From Chinchilla lanigera (taxonomy: Eukaryota > Chordata > Mammalia > Rodentia > Chinchillidae), in assembly GCF_000276665.1 (NCBI RefSeq), contig NW_004955429.1, positions 7,539,664 to 7,603,663 of the forward strand: a stretch of DNA of 64,000 nucleotides, given 5' to 3'. Position numbers and translations under genes: made by a program. The notes under the pieces are model-generated. The model made no database searches. It saw nothing but the letters and a program-made list of their open reading frames with translations, and had not been told where the DNA came from. Position 1 is the first letter of the stretch. Each line of letters starts with the position of its first letter. Positions 58,761 to 64,000 of this stretch are shown piece after piece.

Positions 58761-60295
58761 GGCGGTTCCATTGTCTTTGTGGTGTATCTTTCAATCTTCA
58801 TTTTCTCACTTTGGAAAAACTGACTCATCTTTATAATGTGCGGATCCAAGACCATGTTCATCAACTTTCGAGTCTTCCTGATATTTAGATTTCCTCTATA
58901 CTCTGAGCCTCACAACAATCGCTTCTTTGATGAGTTCTTTATATTCTCTGATTGCTTTGTTTCTACTCATAGATGCTAAGAGCTTTGAGTAGGAAAGGCT
59001 GCATTGCATTTGGTTTTTTATTTCTTGTGGTTGCTTAGCATAATGATTTATGCTTTATAGTCTCAATATTGACATTTTGAGTCAAATTGTATATATCGAA
59101 CATAACATATACATCAACAATATTTGTATTTCAAATATCAATGCCATTGTTTTGTTCTTTACATATCTCCTTTGGGAGATGGCAAAAAAGTGGAAAACAT
59201 TAAACAGAACTAGTATCAAATATAGTTATATGAGATACCTAGGCTGTTGTTGAAAAGTGAGTTTTTGTTCTCTACACATTCATTTTTGCAGAAGAACTAA
59301 CATACTGTTAGTGAGAAGACTGATAAAGGTGATGATACCTTAAGAGACAGAATGCTAATTAAGTTGGAGAATAAGGTAAAATAGTGCCTATTAAGATAAC
59401 TAGTTCTTCATTTTTGATGACCCAAAAACTTTATGTTTTGTATTGAGTCAAAATGCCAGGAATTTTTGCAGCAGCTTAAATGCTTTGATAAATACCTACC
59501 TGTGTTTCAGAGCTTTAGAGAGCGACATTGCCTGAACAGCTAGCTTGAACTCCCTATGAGATCGCTGGAGGGATAAATACTTAAAAGCTTTTCAAAGGCA
59601 TACTCTTGGCTCTATGAGAATTTAATTTCCCACTGATTATGTTTATATTGCTTTGGAACACGCAGGCATGGCTGTACTAAGCGTCGTTACATCCCTGATC
59701 ATTTCCTATGCCCTGGGAATACACTTCTCTTCTGTGCGCATAGAGGATCCGCTTATACTGTCTTACATATGTGGACTTGAGTTCAGTGTACTGATTTTAA
59801 AATTAGACCGTGAGCATGTGTTTGTAGTTGTTTAAAGGCTGTGGTTTTAGAACAGTTCAAAAATATTTGGATACATCTGGGAATGGATTTTGTAGATGTC
59901 TTATACTTTCTTAGCCATCCAACATGACTTGGTTTGGTTTTGAGCGATATTCATAATATAAACATGAGTTTTAAAAAGTGCACTTGAGCCATATCATTTC
60001 ACAAACTGAATATATTTTCAAGTGATACATAATTATCTAGAAAATCTTGGTTTGAATAATCCTATTGATTTGGATGGCATTTCCTTTCTAGAGTCTATGA
60101 GAATTCTGTGAGATAAAGGATTTAAAGGACTTATCATGATAATTATTGTTTAACATAGGCTATTTCTATTTCTCTTTGGCCAAAACAAATAAACAAACCA
60201 AACAGTAACAAGCAGTTTGACAAAAGTGATTTGACAAAGGAATTTGGTATTAGATGATGTTTTTATCTTTGAAATCCTTGTACCATGGCTAAGTA
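58761..60295. other. Unique intronic sequence, no feature recognised
   Basis: 1.5 kb, A+T-rich. Nothing recognised. Confidence 0.5.
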
Positions 60296-60624
60296 CAAGT
60301 TGAGTATCCCTTATTAGAAATGCTTAGAACTAGACGTATTTCGAATTTTGGAATGTTCTGGACTTTGGGATATTTGCGTTTGCTTGAGATATTTGGGGGA
60401 CTGAAACCCAAGTCTGAATGTGACATTTGTTTATATTTGATGTACACTTTATACACATAGCTGGAGGTAACTGTATATAGTATTTTTCATGTGCCTGTAT
60501 TTTGATTACAGTCAGTCCCGTGAGATCAGATGTGGAATTTTTTTTTTTTCCCACTTGTGGCACTGTGTCACCATTAGAAAGTATCAGATTTTGGATTTTT
60601 TGATTAGGGATGCTTAGCCTCTAG
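60296..60624 (+). mobile_element. Tigger-like non-autonomous DNA transposon with TA flanks
   Basis: Left end caagttgagtatccctta and right end gattagggatgcttagcctctag are imperfect inverted repeats (ttgagtatccctta against gctaagcatccctaat). Both ends abut ta (60294-60295 and 60625-60626), the Tc1/mariner-type target. The middle (cacatagctggagg, ggacttt-gggat-atttgcg) matches the common human repeat beginning acaggttgagtatccc. About 329 bp, no transposase. Confidence 0.85.
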
Positions 60625-61858
60625 TACACAGATTAATAAATCTGGTAACCATACAATCCTCAAACTAGAAAATCTCTCTAATTTTTTACAGTGATAGTTT
60701 TGAACCAAGGCCCTTGGACCCACCTGGGTGACGTTCTGACCATTGTTCACACCACACGATGCCCCTGTGACTGTAGTTCATTCAGCAATGATCCAATGGA
60801 TTTAGTCACCCTGATTTGTTTTGTCATCGTGGTTTTTCCAGGCCAGAAAATAGAATAAAACTCTACTATCAGTGGTTGTGGAATGTAACCTCACAACATC
60901 TCACACATGAGTTGTATTTTTTGAGTAGAACATAACTTGAGCAGAGTTATGTTATTATTACATAGTTTGTGAGTCAGTAGTTATAATTTTATCAAGTCAT
61001 AGTCCCAAATATAATCACTGCTCCTGTCTCTCAAATACTAACATCATGAAGACTATAATGTACTTTGAGGATATATTTTTGAAGATGTTTTCAGAAATAT
61101 TTAGTCTTTAGATCATAAACACTTTACCCTGTGTATATTTAAACAAAGATAGTTTGTTTAAACAGAATGTTCATCATTGCTGTGTTTTGGAAAGGTGGAT
61201 AAAAATTTAAAAATGCTCAGCTTCAAGTATAAATAGATAAAGAATGAATTGAAGTATAATATTGTGTATAATTTCTAAAATTATAAAGTATTCTGTAACT
61301 CTATCCCAGAAGATTAAATCTTATAATACCAATAGGTTATCCTTTTATAGAATTCTTTATTTTGAGTTGGCCCCATTTACTTGGCAATCAGGTACTCTTT
61401 TGAAAAAAAAAATCATATAAAGGTTGTTAGAAAATGTAAAGCTCTTATAGGTTGTTTTAAAAACCCACACTTATGAATACTTTGTTTAAAATAGGATAAT
61501 ATAATTTAGCTACTTACCTATATTAAATTAATATTTGAGCCTTTTCTAACTCCTGATACTATTTGTACAAGAGGAAGTAATATAACTACCATAAAGAATT
61601 GTCAAAGGTAATAACATGCACAGTGGTTTTAAATTTTAAATGTTTAAATAAGGAGTCAAGTGTAGTCTTGATCCAAAGTATAGGTAGTAATTTCTTTAGA
61701 GAAAAATATTTCATAGGATTATTATATATATGTATCAAAGCTTAATGAAAATTTCAAATAATACTATCTTTTGTATGCTGTATATCCATTGTGTGTCAGT
61801 AAAAGTGACAACAAACCTTATACTTAGATAAAATTATGAGATAAGAACCCTTCAGTAA
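60625..61858. other. Unique A+T-rich intron
   Basis: 1.2 kb of about 70% A+T sequence, with no repeat family recognised. Confidence 0.5.
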
Positions 61859-61874
61859 GATTGTGCTTTAAAAA

Positions 61875-61974
61875 NNNNNNNNNNNNNNNNNNNNNNNNNN
61901 NNNNNNNNNNNNNNNNNNNNNNNNNNNNNNNNNNNNNNNNNNNNNNNNNNNNNNNNNNNNNNNNNNNNNNNNNN
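61875..61974. other. Assembly gap (100 N)
   Basis: Exactly 100 n. This is a conventional placeholder length, so the true size is unknown. It lies between a target-site copy and the T tract of an ID element. Confidence 0.98.
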
Positions 61975-62004
61975 TTTTTGGTTTTTCTCCGGTACCGGGA
62001 ACCG
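61975..62004 (-). mobile_element. 5'-truncated young ID SINE beside the gap
   Basis: tttttggtttttctccggtaccgggaaccg is the 3' end of a young ID. It stops directly at the second copy of gattgtgctttaaaaa (62005-62020), whose first copy is at 61859-61874 on the other side of the gap. Insertion is 5'-truncated to about 20-25 bases plus tail. Confidence 0.88.
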
Positions 62005-62020
62005 GATTGTGCTTTAAAAA

Positions 62021-62639
62021 GTTCATATTTCGAGAGAGTTATAATTTTAGAGCAGCATCAATGTGCATTTAAATTGATTATATTTATAAGAAATAGGTAG
62101 AAGGCAGACATTTAAAAAAGTATTTATTATTGTTAAATGAAATTTTTCATTTTCAGCCCAAAGCACAGAGAAAACAGTATTTTTTAATATAGATGTTATT
62201 GCTCAAATTTTTGGGGGGTGAATTTCTCCTAATATTCTAGCCTAAATTAAGAGAAACCTTGAGCTTTTCTGACAATGACATTTATCAATTTTGTGTAAAT
62301 TATAGAATGGATAGTATAAACATCATCCTGTAATATTATTGTCAATGTGTATTTACCATCTTCTCTAATTTTATATATTTGATACCATCTTAAGAAAATC
62401 CCCAGCTCTTCTGGGGAGTATTAAAACAGCCATTAAGAAAGGGCAGATTATTTGGATACAATGACATGTGCTTGTTAAATTAGTTTCTATTTCACTTGAA
62501 TCATTTGTCTGCACATTATCTTGCCAGCTTCTAAATTATCTCTAAAGCGTCACAGTCACAAACGTCTAAGCTCAGTGCATGACAATCAGTAGAAAAATGG
62601 GGGCCCAAGTAAATAAGACTGAAATCTTATTGTATAGCA
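62021..62639. other. Unique intronic sequence, no feature recognised
   Basis: No recognisable repeat or coding content. Confidence 0.5.
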
Positions 62640-62765
62640 CAATTTCATCATTATACAGATGAGGGGCGGGACAACATGAGTACCAATACCTTGAAATGCT
62701 CATTGTAAGATTGGAAGCACTGGGCTCAGGTTTGTTACCGTGTCTTGACCCTCTTAACATGAGAC
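62640..62765 (-). mobile_element. MIR SINE, minus orientation
   Basis: atcattatacagatgaggggcggg ... gattggaagcactgggctcaggtttgttaccgtgtcttgaccctcttaacatgag follows the reversed MIR order. Confidence 0.65.
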
Positions 62766-63593
62766 GTTGACTGTCCTTGTCACTCACAGCGCTGTGTGGG
62801 GTGGGCTTATGTCAGCTTCCCGGCGCTGATTTTGCTCATCTTGTTCCATGATGATCCACTTCCATGATGGATTATGCTGCTTTGTTTTGCAGGACTTTCT
62901 TAAAAATTAAAAATAGTTTTTCATTAAAAAATAAAAGCCCTGGGAGAGATGACTGTTAGGTGTGTGTATCATTGCCAAGGTGCTTCTAAGTGAACGATGA
63001 ATGAGCGCAAAGCAGGACAGTTGCTCAGATGAGGTGCCGGCCGGATCACAGACCTTGGGGTGCTTTCCGTGCCGTCCACCTTTATCCCCGCCTGGGCTCC
63101 TCCGGAGTCCTGGCTTCTCAGCTCACAGGGACCACGCTGTCTCCATACCACATGAGGGCTCCTCCTCTAAATAACAAGTGGTAGTGACAACTCCTCTGAG
63201 GTTGGAAATTTGAAGGAGATGCTGGAAAATAGGAATATTACTACCAGAAAGAAATAGAGGTCATTTAGTGTTCTCCAGGGTAGTGGTCTTTACATACATT
63301 AAAGCAGTTAAGACCTGGGTTGAGTCTCTTAAAATGAGTACTTGGGCGAGTAAGGATTAAATCAAATTTCCTGTGTACAGTGGTTATCCTTTTGTACCCT
63401 TTCTAAGGACGCAGCTTCAGTATTTTTTTGATTCAAAGCACTTTACTGTATTTGGATATTATTCAAGATTCCAGAAGTTTTGAAGTGTCCTTTTCTGTAG
63501 CTCCATCTCGAGAAGCTGGGTACCCTGTGGAACAGTAATAAGAAATATTGCTTTTGTTCATGGCCCAAATCTTTTCTGTTGAGTATTTGAAAT
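62766..63593. other. Unique intron with a CpG-containing patch
   Basis: 63005-63140 is g+c-richer with several CpG, but too short to be an island. Nothing coding. Confidence 0.45.
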
Positions 63594-63608
63594 TTAAAAA
63601 ATGTTTTA

Positions 63609-63712
63609 TTTTATTTTATTTTTGTTTGTTTTTCTTCCTGTACCAGGAATTGAACTCATGACCTCCCGCTTGCCAGGCAGGCGCTGTGCTGCTGAGCTAA
63701 ATCCCTAGCCCC
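63609..63712 (-). mobile_element. ID SINE with target duplication
   Basis: T/A-rich tail (tttatttta), cctgtaccaggaattgaactcatg, gctgtgctgctgagctaaatcc. Target duplication ttaaaaaatgtttta / ttaagaaatgtttta (14 of 15) at 63594-63608 and 63713-63727. Confidence 0.93.
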
Positions 63713-63757
63713 TTAAGAAATGTTTTAGAAATAGAAAAAAAACCTCTTTAATGAAAC

Positions 63758-63760
<3 letters not shown>

Positions 63761-63815
<55 letters not shown>

Positions 63816-63834
63816 GTCTATCTCTGTCTTTCTC
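63761..63834. repeat. (TC)n microsatellite
   Basis: Pure tc to about 63805, then tg- and tt-interrupted. Polymorphism likely. Confidence 0.95.
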
Positions 63835-63892
63835 TTTTTTAAATACTGTGGCTCAGACCTGAACCGTCTTACTGAGCTACATCCTCTGGCTT

Positions 63893-64000
63893 TTTAAAAT
63901 TTTAAATTTTAAGACAGAGTTTCCTAAGTCACTAAGTTACCCAGACCGAGATCAAACTTGTGTTCTTCCTGCCTCAGCCTCCCAGAATGCTGAGATTTCA
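63893..64000 (-). mobile_element. B1 SINE, minus orientation, cut by window end
   Basis: ttttaagacagagtttcc, then cccagaccgagatcaaacttg, cctgcctcagcctcccagaatgctgag. The 5' end of the element lies beyond the window. Confidence 0.85.

Larger units (their letters stand above)
20320..64000 (+). other. NEBL: NEBL intron downstream of the nebulin-module exon (partial)
   Basis: The intron starts with the donor gtaggt at 20320 and runs past the window end with no further recognisable exon. The next module expected in a LASP-type transcript (VKYHEDFEK-like) was looked for on the + strand and not found. The intron is therefore at least 43.7 kb here. A 124-base cryptic exon candidate lies at 30147-30270 and is listed separately. 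Confidence 0.8.

Noticed and set aside
1..64000. CRISPR arrays, operons, phage or plasmid features
   Set aside because: The window is a rodent intron. The direct repeats found are microsatellites, SINE target duplications or small tandem duplications.

Overview
This is a vertebrate nuclear window, about 60% A+T, and almost all of it is intron and interspersed repeat. It comes from a rodent. It carries 7SL-derived B1 SINEs, one with the rodent 29-bp internal duplication, and tRNA-Ala-like ID/BC1-type SINEs, along with L1, MIR, L2 and MaLR fossils. Several ID copies belong to a young, CpG-rich subfamily ending in a ccggtaccgg block. I could not name the species; a castorimorph or other non-murid rodent is a guess.

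Only one protein-coding segment could be supported. It is a 108-base, phase 0-0 exon at 20212-20319 on the + strand, with a good acceptor and donor. It encodes one 36-residue nebulin module that I recognise as the LASP-type module of NEBL (LIM-nebulette/LASP2 isoform). The rest is therefore read as more than 20 kb of the intron before this exon and more than 43 kb of the intron after it. No LIM, SH3 or second nebulin-module exon, CpG-island promoter or other gene was seen.

Layout. 1-20 kb holds unique intron with a MaLR LTR, B1 and ID copies, a 178-bp near-palindrome at 7.9 kb, two rodent LTRs interrupted or bordered by SINEs, an ERV-like LTR at 12.7-13.3 kb, and a complete solo LTR with a 5-bp target duplication at 17.3-17.9 kb. 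20-31 kb holds the NEBL exon, a minus-strand L1 3' end (22-23.6 kb), long unique stretches, L2 blocks (27.4-28.8 kb) and a possible cryptic exon (30.1 kb). 31-47 kb holds B1, nested ID insertions and a cluster of L1 3' ends in both orientations (43.7-46.3 kb). 47-58 kb holds a hAT-type fossil, a 5'-inverted (twin-primed) L1 at 52.0-53.75 kb, an old L1M tail, and an 85-bp piece of that tail copied 2.5 kb downstream. 58-64 kb holds L2, a TA-flanked Tigger-like element, a 100-N assembly gap sitting in the tail of an ID insertion, and terminal ID, TC-repeat and B1 sequence.

No new multi-gene system is visible. The items most worth checking are structural: the palindrome, the 85-bp patch duplication, the twin-primed L1, the gap inside a SINE tail, the solo LTR with internal tandem units, the cryptic exon, and the strong antisense bias of the SINEs relative to NEBL. 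Repeat names rest on recognition of consensus words, not on a database search.
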